Assembly: GCA_013365325.1 (NCBI GenBank)
Contig: JABVXV010000045.1
Span: forward strand, 62,001 to 126,000
Direction of reading: 5' to 3'
Length of the DNA: 64,000 nucleotides
Origin: Dipetalonema caudispina
Taxonomy: Eukaryota > Nematoda > Chromadorea > Rhabditida > Onchocercidae
Every line of letters starts with the position of its first letter. Positions within the stretch are counted from its first letter, which is position 1. The translations under genes were made by a program, and so were the position numbers. The notes beneath the pieces were generated by a model. It was given only the letters and a program-made list of their open reading frames with translations, did no database searches and was not told where the DNA came from. Below are positions 13,499 to 26,800 of the stretch, one piece after another.

Positions 13499-16393
13499 CT
13501 GATGTTACACCACCGTCATGAAAAACGTGTTCCATCACTTCCAGTAATCTTTAAAGATTAATAAAAAAAATTGTACAATCACCGATTTCAACGTAACTTT
13601 TTGCCATCAAGAAATTTTTCTAATTTATAACAACCATTCGTTGAAATTGTTGCTTTTATCGTTCCATATTTTTTCGTATATTGATATTATTAGATTTTAT
13701 TAAATGATGTTCATGTTACTCAATACATCTTTCACATGAAAACTTGTTTATCCCTTCGTTTTCAACGAATATTTACTCAAGTCAACTTACCGTGGTGGGA
13801 GAAGAGCCGGTCATTACTGTTGAAAAATAATGAGAGAAAAGTAAGAACGGTTTGAGACAAATGATTTCACTGATTTATTGATATTCCTTATCAATTTCAC
13901 GTCTTTATTTGTCTAATAGTACAATTAGGACTCTAAAATCCTGCAGATTTTATACAAATTTAAAAGCTCATTACGGATACATTGTGCTTCGTTGAAAACA
14001 TCTCAAGCAAAAAACATTTAATGTCAAATTTTCATTTTATCATAATCGTTATTATTAATTGTGATATTCAATGAGTGTACCTTTATTATCATCGTTTTAA
14101 GCTGATTTCATGCGTAATATTACCAACAGTAACAAAGTGCAATTGTCGTCATTGTGAATCATAACTTTGATGAGCTCAAAAAGTCAATTCATAACAATTC
14201 TCTCATACTTTTAATCATTCATTTCTCAAGTTTCCATTTGAATTTTATTCATTTCAAGAATTAATCCTGCAACAAGAAATGCATTAGTCGTATCATGACG
14301 GGTTGAATCAAAGATGCAAAAGTTCGAGACGATTTCAGCTGCCATATGATTTCATTTTCAATTATTTGATATATGCCAACAAAAATTATCGCCCAAAATG
14401 TTTTTCATTTTTTCTTTTTTTGTAGCGTACAAAAATAAGTTTGCATCGAAAACGACAAATACGTCTTGTCTAATCAAATAATAATGATTGATACTATGTT
14501 GATTTGTTTTGGGTAGAACAAAAAATTGATTGAAATTATTTCCCTGAAATAGCTGATCGAATTTTAATGTGTCACAGTCACATAGTTGTCGTATTTTCGT
14601 CATTCAATGCTTGTTAAGTACAATGTAAACATACAATCAAGTGATGATGATGATGACTTAGAGTGGTAAACAATGCATAATATATTCTTTAGATCTATGG
14701 AAAATCAATTATACCCTGCCAACTATTTATTTCTATCGTCCTTTTATATCACTGATTCAATTTTGGATTTTTTGAATCCTAAGGTCACATTGAATTTCGA
14801 TGTAATAATTTATATTTCCCTTTTGAAACTTATATAGTATAGCTTATTATATTAACAAAAAGTTTTGTCGTTAACACGTATTTCTTCGATAACTTGCTAA
14901 CCTTTGACCAGTCTTGAATATTTTGATGTAAATTTACATATCACTTATTCATTTACCCTTTAGGGTATACCTAACATTAGATTAAATACGTATGTATTTA
15001 CAATGTCCCGTGGATGTATACAATGGTATTTATTTAACGCTTATTTACTGTTTGGAATTATGGTAAAAACAAGCTTTCATGCCTTATGCAAAAATAATAC
15101 TCTGAGGTATCACTGCTGCAATTCCCAGTCAGACTGATTGTCGGGAGAGAGTTATTTGTTTTCATCTGTCGATACGACAAAAGCATGGAGTGATTAATCA
15201 ATGGGAATAATCTAAAATGTTTTAAATCCGACAATAAGATGAAACAATCCCAAATCTCATCAATTTACTTGATTAACATCATAGCGACATACAGATTTTT
15301 AATGTGAAGTTTCATTTCGTTTTAAAAATTAGGACGATGTAAATATATAGTACAGTAAATATATGAATCGATTTATTTATTCTTAAATATTATCTATATG
15401 TGACGAAGTATCGTTTCGCTTAGCCATTCAATATTTTCAAGTTGCTCATAGCAGTTATTACAAATGAAATTAGATTAGAATTGAAGTGTGTCCTACGTAG
15501 GGGATGAAATGGGATTATTTTGCCGGATATAGTGAAAAGAAGAAAGGTATCAATCAATTCGGATAGTATATTTCGAATTTTCGATTGAAATATTTGAAAA
15601 AACATTGATAGCAAGGTGGAATGACCAATCATTTAATGAGTTAAGGGTAGCATTGTCATTTTTATCGCTGTTAAATTTCAAAAATTTTGGAACTAATTTT
15701 TTGCTCTGTAATTTCTTTTTGCTTATGCATTGCTTTTAATTTTTAAGATTACTATTTGAAATTAATTGCCCATTGATTTAGTCACTGGAGAAGTTATTCA
15801 AGATTTCTTGCACATTTTGTTGTTGCTTGTTTCATTTTCATCTTTCGTCTAAACCTAATCTCCAATAATATATCAAATAAAACAATTAAAGTTTACCATA
15901 TTTTGCAAATAATTAAGGGGCAGTTCGATCATAGAACGAAAAACACGGACGATTACTAAGAAATGAATTTACGGGCCGAGCGGTTACCTCAGAGGAATAC
16001 CGAACAGTTTGGACAAAATTACCTACCATTATCAATTCGTCAGGATAGCTATATGTTGGACAGTTTTCAATGATGATTTTAACTAATTAATTAATTTTTT
16101 TAAAACCAAGACTTTTAGCTCATAAACGTACACTTGTATTGTGAATCGAATGGTAGCATAAGGTCAAAACGTCATTTAGTATCATTTAAACTAACTAGTC
16201 TAACTTCAAAAAAAAATTTCAAAAATTTCGAAAGCTTAACTGCGAGATGAGAGAAAAAAATGGCAATTGGTGGGAGCATTATCACAGAAGTAAGGCTAAA
16301 TTTTAGCTAGAATAACTTAATTAACTAGTGCTTAATTATAACATCATTAATTTAAGTTGGTTAGTAATCTCTTAGTAATACTTTAATTTTCAG
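13499..16393. other. intergenic, possible unassigned exons
   Basis: Nothing is recognisable by family. A plus-strand 36-codon frame from 15963 (MNLRAERLPQRNTEQFGQ onward) has the polar, Gln- and Tyr-rich composition of the next gene's N-terminal part and could belong to its missing first exon. A short minus-strand candidate start exon (MTGSSPTT followed by GTAAGT, 13788-13811) lies opposite a plus-strand frame that is also open, so neither is safe. Confidence 0.4.
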
Positions 16394-16509
16394 GCATCGG
16401 TTAGAAATCAGCGACGATGGAGTTTATCAATCATCTGTTGGATACCTTGATCAAAATAGATCACTTCTGCCAAGTATTGCGACATCTATTAACAAACAAC
16501 AAAAATATC

Positions 16510-16544
<35 letters not shown>

Positions 16545-18300
16545 CGGCAACAATCATACAACAATACTTATAGTAACCACCTATCAAATCATCTTCAAAA
16601 GAAATGAATCTTTTATTACAAAAGCAAAAATCTGAAATTTTAAGCTTACGTGCTTTTTGTAACTTCATGAATATGTTATATGAGATCTTCGCATTTTTGA
16701 AAAAAATTAAGAATCGGCACAGTTAAAATTCTCACTGATAAGAAGATTATCCTTGAGAAAAATGATACTGAAAGAGAAACTGTTAGAAACCATTGGGCTA
16801 AAATTAGCTATCATATTTTCATGATCATTAGTGGTAATTATAGTAAGGAATCAAAGAAAACCCAAAGAAATTATCACCTGCAATGATTGCTGTGTTATTA
16901 TGATAAGTTCAACTTAAATTTTCAGCCTTAACCGATCAATTAGACATTTCACAACCAAAGGATTCCTCACTTCATAGTCTTGTTGGTATTTACAAAAGTT
17001 CCAGTAATACTGTGGAATTTATGAGCAATTTTGAACAATATCTTAATATATGCTTACCGTCATGTTAGTTAATTATTGCTTTGGTATTAATATAATTAAC
17101 TCAAATTCCTTAATGATGGTTACTCTTACTTTCCACTTTTTTTTAAACTCATTAACTGTAATGAGAGGGTAATTGCACATAATAAAAATTCTTATAACAA
17201 CAGAATTATGCTATCACTGTCCTCGAAATGTTTATTTAAAATGAAATTTTAGAAACAGTTCAGAATTTTGAGTTGAAATTCATTCAATAAAATTTCAGAT
17301 GCCTGGATTGGATTGATGTTTTTGTTAATCTTATGGGGCCTTATACATATAATAGTTGGTTAGTGTCACAAAATTAATAAATAATAGTTTTGAAAATAAA
17401 ATTTGATGATCGTATAATATGAGAAAAGTGAGTAATACAATTTTTCAATCACTAAAATAGAAGTTTAAATTATTATTTTGATAGAAACTAAACTCTATAT
17501 CGTTACAACTACATTTATTATTGCTTTAGGTACTGTCAACATACCATTTTGTCCATCACGTCCAATGATCCCAGTATTTTTAATTGTTATGGGTTGTTTG
17601 TACATTCTCTGGAGCGTGTTACGTATCTATGCTTTCTGGCCACGTTCACGTGCTGATACTCTAGGCATTGATTTGACATGCAAAGTACTCGAAGGCATAA
17701 TGATCGTAGCAATACTTGTTTGGCTTTTCTTGGGTAAGTTCAAGAGTACTGTGATTCAACACATGTTTTCTTTATACTGATAATACTCAACGAAACAAAT
17801 TAGTGCAGGACAAAGTAATTAGTTAAGAAAAAAGGAAATTTTTTAATTTGAAATTCTCTTTAAAACCCATTAAAATGAACTAAAATTTGCTCCAAAAAAC
17901 CTAAATCCATCATGCGAAATTTTTTAAATCGTTTAAAATTGTGAACTATATGATAAAATTTTATTATACAAGAACTCCCAACGCATATTTGGGATATTTC
18001 AAACATAAAATTTATGATAAGCAACATTCATATCTCACTTTCAAATTATAATCTAATTTTTTGATTTTAATTTTAAATTTCACCTGCAAAAGTTACTGTT
18101 TTTCAGGTTGTATTTGGATATATGGTACAGAACAAAACCTCAATTTCGAACGCATTTATTTCCAACCTTATCACTGTGACGGTTCTGCGAATTGGACAGC
18201 ATTTATCAGCATTACTTTGCATTTGGCGATAATTTTCTCCACATTATTGCTTCTCTTTTGTTTACTTTGTGTTGTTCTTTTTAAGGACAGCAAACAATAA
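16394..18300 (+). CDS. TMEM272-like multipass membrane protein (5' end unresolved)
   Basis: Five exons join in phase: 16394-16572, 16926-16985, 17299-17358, 17485-17733 and 18107-18300; every internal junction is phase 1. The N-terminal part is polar and carries 12 consecutive glutamines. Then come four hydrophobic segments: WIGLMFLLILWGLIHIIV; IVTTTFIIALGTVNIPFCPS; the next ending near VLRIYAFWP; and a last one, LHLAIIFSTLLLLFCLLCVV, just before the short tail KDSKQ. The motif IALGTVNIPFCPSRPMIPVF, with its Cys-Pro in the first loop, resembles the TMEM272-like family (small proteins of unknown function). A loop with YHCDGSANW precedes the last helix. The first exon must end two bases into a codon; I could not identify it, so the start is open. 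Family assignment is from memory of the motif pattern. Confidence 0.65.
16509..16544 (+). repeat. (CAA)12 coding for polyglutamine
   Basis: Twelve perfect CAA units inside the first recognised exon of the TMEM272-like gene. They are followed by CGG CAA CAA, which extends a Gln-rich stretch. Read one base differently the tract gives polyasparagine, but only the Gln frame stays in phase with downstream exons. Confidence 0.8.
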
Positions 18301-20745
18301 TTTGTATGAAATTTTGTGTCGGAATTAATTAATCTCAAATATACATATATGTTAAGTTACGTGTGTACCTTTTTTCTGTTAAAGGTTAAAAGTAGAGAAA
18401 AAGTTAAAATTGCAGGATTTCTAATTAATTTCGTTCTAAGAAACCAAGTTCTGACATTTTGAAGTTTTTTTTTTTTTAATTCAATTCCTTGAAATGGAAT
18501 AATACTTGTCCAATATGATAAATAGCAGTAAAAGGTTCGTAAAACTCTCTTTTCATCTGAAATCTATTTTGTAACAGGAAAAATTTCATTTATTTAACTA
18601 ATCAATCGAAACTAAAAGATTGCTATGTTATGAGTTTCACGTAAAGACTTATATTGTAAGCATTTTGTCTATTTTCATTTTCGTAAACTCTTCCAGAAGC
18701 ACTTAATACTAACGGATTTGGAGATATCAAACAAGAATGTATGGAATTCGGTTTGCTCTGGCTGACGTGAACTTAAAACCTGAAATTTCAGTTTTCTGGG
18801 ATGAAAATATAAGTCTGAAAATTCGGAAGTTACATTATAAACTACAAAATGTGGCGTGGAGTCGTATTCCGGAACCTATTCCAACTGTTATCATCAAAAG
18901 AGATCCTTCTGATCAGCAAATAATAAAATTTCTTAACCCAATATGATGGGTGTTGAATACCGTCTTGCTCTTGTTGTTGAATTCAATTGATCCCTAATAT
19001 CAGCTCATAATGTTGGAGTAAACATTGGAATTTGTCCTATAATGTCAAGGATGACTCATAACGAATGCTTTGAAAAAAGATCACAAATTAGGATTGTTGG
19101 ATAGCTTTCGAATTTGCCGGATATAGGACTGGAAATGAGATTCCGTTCGAGAAATCAGTTGCATCAGGCAGCGACTAAACTCGGACACTTAGTGCAAATT
19201 GTTTGTTATTAATGAGAATTTTAACCATTCAGATTTTACTATATCTCTCATACGGTTTATCCACTTGAACTATTCCATCGATTCAATTCGCACTTTTTTC
19301 AATCAGTTAAAACAGTGAAATTTGATCAGCAGATCGATTTTCCGTGATTGACACTGTTGAAGGAAACGAAGGAGTGGCAGAAGTTTTCTTGATCTTTTCA
19401 GAATTCTGGGTCCTCTGTGGTCTGGTACGGAAAATTTGGATCCGAGAAGTGGACGAATTGATAAATATGGGCAAAAAAAAAAGTGTTAAAAAGCATTTTC
19501 TGGGAAGCTATAAAAGGAGAAAAAAGATTGAAAAGTGTATGAAAATTTTCCATGTTGAAAGTTAGACATTTTCATATTTTTGTTTCAATAAAAAAAATGA
19601 ATTTTATATATAAACATTCTGTTCCAATACTATCATAGAAACATTCATATTGTTTTTTCTTCTTCGTTGCAATTATTTATTCGATCGTATTTGTTAAGAC
19701 AACAAAATTTTCAGTCCAACTCTTAGTTAAAATAGCAATTAAATTTGCGTAAAATGAATTTATGAGTTTTTTTTTTTTTTTTGGTATGATGCTTGGGAAT
19801 CATTTTTTATATCTTTTTTTTGCAAGAATTCATCCTGGAAGTTCTTTTGCATAATGTAAAAGATTTTTCAAAGATATTGAATTCTATTCGCTGAGATTTT
19901 TATTGCCGTGCAGAACAGATTTTAACATTTACAGCTTATGATTTAATCATAAGTCAGAAATTTTGAGAATTTTTGCAGAAAAGAGAAAAGAACAAAAAAA
20001 AAGTCTGATGTGATCTGTTTCTTCTTAATGACAAAAAATACGCCTTAGATAGTATCAAAGTGCTAATAGAATAGAATTCTCCATCTTTAAAACAAATCAA
20101 ATAAACACTAATGCAATTTTGCAGAAAGGAAAAGCTAAGAGATTTAAATGAACGATAATTTAGCAAATAATTAATTTAAATACAAATTAGGAAATTTTGC
20201 AGCCTTCGTCTCAAATCTTTCTTTTTTTGTCACTACAATATGCTAATCAAAGGACCAGAAAACTTTTGCAGTTTTATCAATAAGTATCGAATTATTAATT
20301 GGAAGTAATGTTAATCAAACACGTCCCTCTTTTCTTATTCAACCCAACCTTGTATGAATATCATATACCATTACTATATCTTGGGAATTAACTTTTTCAC
20401 ATCACGATAAGAGAATCCGAACTTTAATATAATATTTGAATGATAAACATATGAAGATGGTGTGAAGTTTGTTGCTATTATTAGCAAATAGTATCCAAAC
20501 CTGCTGCTGTACATGGAGATAAGAATGGCATACTGCGTGAGGTTGGGGTTGTCGGTCATTTATTTATTGTGTGTCATTCGTGATTAATTACAATGATTCC
20601 ACTCATTATCAGAAGTTATAACGATGTAGTATGTTTCTTTGATCACTCTGAATATAGTGGTATCATATATATTTACAATTGCTATTCATTTTGCCAATTA
20701 AGAGTTATGGGTTATATTAAATTGCTTATCTTGAATCGATTTCAG
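18301..20745. other. intergenic with coding-like fragments, possible decayed gene
   Basis: After the membrane-protein stop there are coding-like pieces on the plus strand that do not share a frame. One follows the acceptor CTTCCAG at 18697 (ALNTNGFGDIKQECMEFG). One starts at 18737 (FALADVNLKPEISVFWDE, stop 18946). One follows CTTTTCAG at 19402 (ILGPLWSGTENLDPRSGR). An AATAAA at 19587 lies about 100 bases beyond that last frame. Either these are exons I could not link, or they are the remains of a gene broken by frameshifts. The rest of the gap shows nothing. Confidence 0.35.
19587..19592 (+). terminator. possible AATAAA polyadenylation signal
   Basis: A perfect AATAAA downstream of the coding-like fragments at 19.4-19.56 kb and more than 1 kb beyond the TMEM272-like stop. 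Which transcript it would serve is unclear. Confidence 0.35.
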
Positions 20746-20804
20746 CACTACATGGCATCGTGTACAAATTATCCACTCCGGTGAATTTGATAGAAATTTA
20801 AGCA
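20741..20804 (+). promoter_or_regulatory. leader of the corepressor gene with short upstream ORF
   Basis: An acceptor (GATTTCAG, ending 20745) lies 59 bases ahead of the corepressor ATG, as expected for trans-splicing or a 5' UTR intron. If the mRNA begins there, its first ATG (20752) opens a ten-codon frame, MASCTNYPLR, that stops at 20784, 20 bases before the main ATG. Such an upstream frame could damp translation; that is inference. Confidence 0.45.
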
Positions 20805-23800
20805 ATGTTCCCCGCCGGTAATCCTCCCTTTACGACACCCAGTGCTCAGCAGAATGCCAACAATGGTATAAATCTGGCAGCAGCACTTTATTTACATCCA
20901 TCGCTGAGTATAACAAATCAAGCATACACCCAGTTTTATCAGCAGGTAATATAAATTGGAGTTTGATTTATTTTCATATGTTCTACTGTTATTCATGTGG
21001 ACTGTTTGGTTTATATGACCGGGTGTAAAGTCGTGTTGGATACTTCAAAAAAATTCTGTAAATGTTGGAAATAAGGATATTTTTATGGGAGTTGGTGAAT
21101 TCATGCTTGTGTTTGCTGGATGTATTATTGTTTTGGAAAATTGACAAATCCGTTTTTGTTCCGGATGACTTTGATGAACATACATTTGTGATGCATTCAT
21201 TCCAAAGAATGTTTCATGTTTAGAAAACTTAAAATCCAATATTCCTCTCTAATAGGAAAAACCCACTACTTTTTAGGATCGAGGAAAGTCCGCAAATGTT
21301 CTGGTGCTTCGGTATACTTTTCTAAGTTAATTTTAACTTTAATTTGAGTTCACTTCGCTTGTTCAGATGTTCGGTGTTTCAATGTCGTGAAATTCGGTAT
21401 TCAAAACTTAACTTTCAGGCTCAAAGCCAAACGCAGTTAACCCAACAGCAGCAACAACAGCAGTTACAGCGTCAGTTTGAGCAATTGGTTGTGGCCCAAG
21501 CAGCACAGAATGCCCATGTTCATTTGCAGGCAATTCAGGTTAATTTCGAGTGATAATATATGCTTGACTAGTCAGAAATTGAATGTCTCGTAAATATTGT
21601 ACTTAATATCCGAATTGTCAGGAACATATAATGCTTAGAATTTTTATAACGAAATCCACGAATTCATTCATTTTTCTTAGCAGCAGCAGCAGCAGCATGC
21701 ATTTCAAAATCAGCAAGCTCAAACGCAGAATCAGCAAAAAATGCAAGTGGTACAACAGCAAGCACAACTGCAACAAAGTCAAGCGCAAGCTGTTCAAATA
21801 CAACGCTTGAATGCGTTAAGGCAGAGCAATCAACATATGTCACATTCCCATTCGATCCGAGGACCTACATCTGGTGTTGTAAAGTCACGTCAGGTATTAG
21901 TATTGCTATTGTTATTCTTCGATCTTTGGTAAATGTTTCTTCCGGGAGATTTGATACTTGTTAGAGAAAAAGAATATGAAGAATTGGTGAATTTTATGAT
22001 GTTAATGGCTTCATATTCAGCCATTCTCTCGCTCAAAGTTGCAATAGAGTGGAGCGGAATTTTTATTCTTACCCGAAAATTTTTCGCAAGAGAAATGTTT
22101 TCAGAACCATTTGATTGGTAAAAATCCTTACGTTTATAGGAGATGCAGGCTGAAACGGATGCTCGTCGGCGCCGTTCATTAATTGCGGATTTTATGGTCG
22201 CACCCAATTCAACCACATTTTTAGGTAATATCAAGTGATTATTGATTTATAGTGGTCAAACAGTATAAATATACAAATGGTTTACTGATTTTCCAGACGT
22301 CGTTTGGGGAATTAATATTCTCGAACTGTAGTTGGCTTCTCAAAGAATACGATATTAAATTAATATATAGTACATAGTTTCCAGATGAAAGGAGACGTTC
22401 GGATTCTATCAGTGGTGGTGTATTCGGTGAAATGAGGAAATCGGAAACCATGGGCAATGAATTTAGCATGGTCGCTGACGAAACAACCGAACGTAAGAAG
22501 AATTCAATCACCGATCACTTAGAAGCAGTCGAAAAAGAAAAAAAGCTTGTCGATAGCCAAATCACTATTATACAACGGAAAAAGGTATTCATGACAGACA
22601 TTTAAGAATAGAATGAGTACGGATTTTTTTAATAAAGAATTTGAATCCATAATGATCTGTAAAATGTCTCATGATTTAATGAAATAATTTCCCTATGCAG
22701 TTACGTATTTGAATCATAATATATCGTAGTTAAGAAACAAAGCATCAACAAGAGGAACTGGAGTTTCTAGAGACTTAACTTTCATCATAATTATCTGTTA
22801 CGTTAAAAGAAAAATATGTCCCGTAAATCGTAGGAGCAGTACGAGAGTGAATTGGCTAAGATATCAAGTGATAGCACAGATAATGACAAAGAAAATGATG
22901 ACACTGCTGAAGACATCGGTTCGATGAGTTTGGTTGAAAGAATTTATGCTGAAAATCGAAAGAAAGCATTTCGCGCTGAAGCTCAAATACCTGCTGTCCT
23001 AGCACCTTCAACTGCAACAATTGTGAGTTCATCATTAAATGCTTTACTTTATCTGCAAATTTGCTGATGTGGTTCCAGTTTCTGTTCGATTACAGAAATA
23101 TAATAGTATGAAGTTATATCAGATTCTAGTCATTTCGATACCTGAAAAATTTGTTTTTGTACTCGTGTAACGCGAGCTCCCTTAGTAAGGGTATAACCAA
23201 TAAAAGAATAAAATTTGTATTAGCCAGATAGGTAGCATAGCGTTTGCTAAAATAATAATTTTTACAATATGTTTTTCTGGAAGTTTTTACATGTGAATTT
23301 TTTAGTAAGGAAAAGGCTCGTTTAAATCTAGTAACATAATCCAGATATAATTGAGAAGCGAATATATTTTCAAGACGAAGTTATTGTAATATTGTGATAT
23401 AATAAAGCAGAGGCATAATATAGTCAAGAATGACTAGTCGGTAATGTCACTTTTGTAAAAAAGTGTTACGTTATAGCAATAAAGATTAGCACGAAGAAAT
23501 ACACATTCGTTTATATTTTCAGCAAGAATTTGCACCATCGTATTATGCAGCTCATTGTTTTCTAACGTTACCTTATGTTTAAGATCATGGGTTTTGCATG
23601 GCGTATATGCTCAATACACTTTTTTGAACAGTATTTATTCAATTAAGTGACTAAACTTTCAGCCACAATATCGAAATCCTTGGGACAGTCCCCTGGTGCA
23701 ACAAACGATTGAGCGATACAAAACGGTAAAGCCTTATCTAGTGAAAATGCTAACGGAGCATCGGCAGAATGATTTGCTAGCGCAAAAATATCAAACTGAA

Positions 23801-26800
23801 AAATACAATATGTTGTATGCAGAATGGTTGAAAAAAGATGAAAGGTACTGCAAAAGTCAAAAAAAAGTGTAAGTTCTACTTTTTTGCTGCTTTCCTGTAG
23901 CGTTTATTAACATTTGGTATTTGCTTATATATTTCAATCTATTCAAACTGAGCAAAGTAACCGCTTTCCAATTTTTGTTTTATTTTTGCAGTGCTCGTGA
24001 CGAGAAGCATCGCGAAATATTTGAGAAAACATTTCCGGAGTTAAAAAAAACACGAGAGGAACGAGAGCGCTGTGGAAGAGTTGGACTTTTATCCGCAGAG
24101 CAGTTAGAACAGGTTAAATTAGTTGTAAATTAGATTCCTATTGTTGCTAGGCAATTATAAAACTGAAATTGTTGAGATTCAACTAATGGAATTATGATGA
24201 TCCAACTTAATGGTTTAAAGAATTCTGTTCTTAAATTAGTGGCTGCACAATGCAGGTGCAATAGTCGAAGGGTGATGTATTATCATGTGTGCTACAACGT
24301 GAAATGAGATCAGATACTTCAGACTGTATCGTTTTTCACCAAAGAGCGTTCGATATCGATAAGGGAAGGATAGATGAAGCATTTAGTAAAAGTATTAGTG
24401 AGAAATTGAGCGTATAATCGTGAGAAATCATAGATAATAAGTGGTTTGTTATGCATTCCCTCTCTCTGTTAATTTTTTCTTATCATGATCTTTTTAGATA
24501 AGCTATTGTGTGGTTTTTTTGTACTGGTTTTAATCTTTGCTTTTAGGAATGGTTTTGAATTAGATGGTATCATGTTAATTGTAATGTTTAGGCTTAATTA
24601 TAGGATGAAGAGTATAAGAGACGACGTGCAGCTGCGGCCTTACCACCAATGATGATGAATTCAAGGATGCGTGATGCACCATTTTATATAGATTTGAATG
24701 GAGTTGTTGTAGATGCATTGGGGGATCATAATGCTCATATTGAATATTTTTTGGGAAAATGGACAGATGATGAAAAACAAGTAAGATAAATTTTTTGCAA
24801 TTTTAAATTTTTCCATTACACCGTTACTGTCATCATTATTTCAGATTTTGTTAAGTGAGGATAAAAATGCTCGTTTTGATATTTATCAGCTCTTTTTCCA
24901 GACTTTCAGGGAGCAAATTATTGCGTACGGTAAAAATTTTGCGGCGATAGCGGAATTTCTAGATCGAAAAAGTGTAAAAGATTGCGTTCTATACTATTAT
25001 TTGACCAAAAAGCGTCAAAACTACAAAGCATTGATGGGAAAAAAGCGGAAGAAGCCACCAAGATGTTACAAACCACCGGTAATGCCACGGCTTGAAGAAG
25101 TAGCACTAAAAGCGCCACAAGATGCGAATGATATCACCAGTAAATTTTTCCTTTTGTTTTTTGATTTCATTTTCTTGAAATCTCAACACTGGATTGTTTC
25201 CACAATTGTAAACGGAATTCAGTGATAATGGCGGGTCTTTTAGAAACATGATATTCGAGCCGTCCTGTTGATGCACAACGATCGTGTTCTTGTTATGCAT
25301 ATAGAGCTTTATGAGATTGATTTTAAATTGTCTTTATTAACTATTAAGCATAAAATTGGAATGTAATTAAGAATGTATGAACTATGATGAAATCATATAT
25401 TACAGCTGGGAAAGATCGTTGGTTCGTATTTTGTTTTATGAGAAACTGGTGTGTTTATACTAAGAATTGAAATTAGAGTTATATTTAGATTTTCGGTTAC
25501 ATATGTATCAAATTTAACTTTTAATTCAATTTTAGTTATTGGTTCACGAGAACTTGAATGTTGTATTTGCAAAACGAAAGTGAATAATGGTTCAAATACT
25601 GGTCGAATACTTACTCGTTTAACATTAGATGCATCCGGTTACGATGCCAGTTCAGCAAATGAAATTGATATTTGTGTATGTCAAAAGTGTAAGGCAAAGG
25701 GAATTAAACCAAAAACTGTGACGTATGTCTTTAATTTAAATACTTTTTGGATGATAAAATATCACTTTTTTAACTTTTATACTAGATCCTGAAATCTACT
25801 TCTCGTGTCTTTCTTTTCGGAGTTTACCGAAGTGTGTTTTTTTATTTTGTAGACGTTGTCAAATTGGTACATGTCACAATCCGCGCCGAAAAGTGAAGCC
25901 AACGCGACCGATGCCAGTGAAATGGAAACTGATAACAGATGAACAGAAACAATTTTTAATGCATCAAATGTTGATACCGGAAGATATTTTAAAGTGTTGC
26001 CCAGCGTGCCACAAGAAAATCTCCAAACAATTGGATATGGTAAAATTGTTAAATATTGCTACATGATTACTAAATTCTTACTAGGTTATTTTGAGTGACA
26101 CTGAAATGCTCTTATTTCAAAGAGTTAAATCAGATTTTATCCTTGAGCTATCTTTGATTAACTCTTGGCACTTCAAATATATACTGTTTTTTCTTCTAAT
26201 TTAAGACTATTCTTGGATGATTCGAATATTTATTTTACCATTAATTATCCAAAAAACAAGAAGCTGTGCAAAGTTGTAGAAATTTTAGTGGGAAATTCCG
26301 TGGCTTTTTTTTAATATTCTCATTGAGCAACTGCATTTTTTTTCTTCAGCTTATCGCTGGTGAATTGGAGGAAGAAATGGCTTTATGGCAGAAGTCTTCT
26401 GCTGTTATTTGGAGTTCTGAAGAATTGGAAACATTACGCACTGCAGTTACCTCAGTTGGTAGGAAAGACTGGGATGCCGTGGCTGAAAAAATGGGCAATA
26501 AACATAGTGCTAAGGTATGTTAATTGTGAAATTAGCAGTAAAAGAAGCTCTGAAAATGAAGCGACAATTTGATAAACTGGAGATCGGTTTGTCATTCTAG
26601 CGAACTTTTTTCAATTCAGCAATGTCGAGAGCAGTATGAAAAGATTTATGTTATGGAAAGTGTTAAAAAAGAAGTAGAAAGCGAAGATGATGTTAGTGAA
26701 GACGACAGAGAGAATCCGCATTTACAGCAAGCTGCTGTTGAGGTTAAGAATGATATTGCTGACACTGAACCGGATCCGAGGTTCGCGCTTTCCGTTCCGT

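Noticed and set aside
16417..16635. Polyasparagine reading frame starting at an ATG
   Set aside because: Joining it to the next exon hits a stop at once, while the polyGln frame of the same bases stays in phase through four further exons.
21618..21803. Leucine-rich minus-strand frame
   Set aside because: Antisense of the CAG/CAA polyGln exon of the corepressor.
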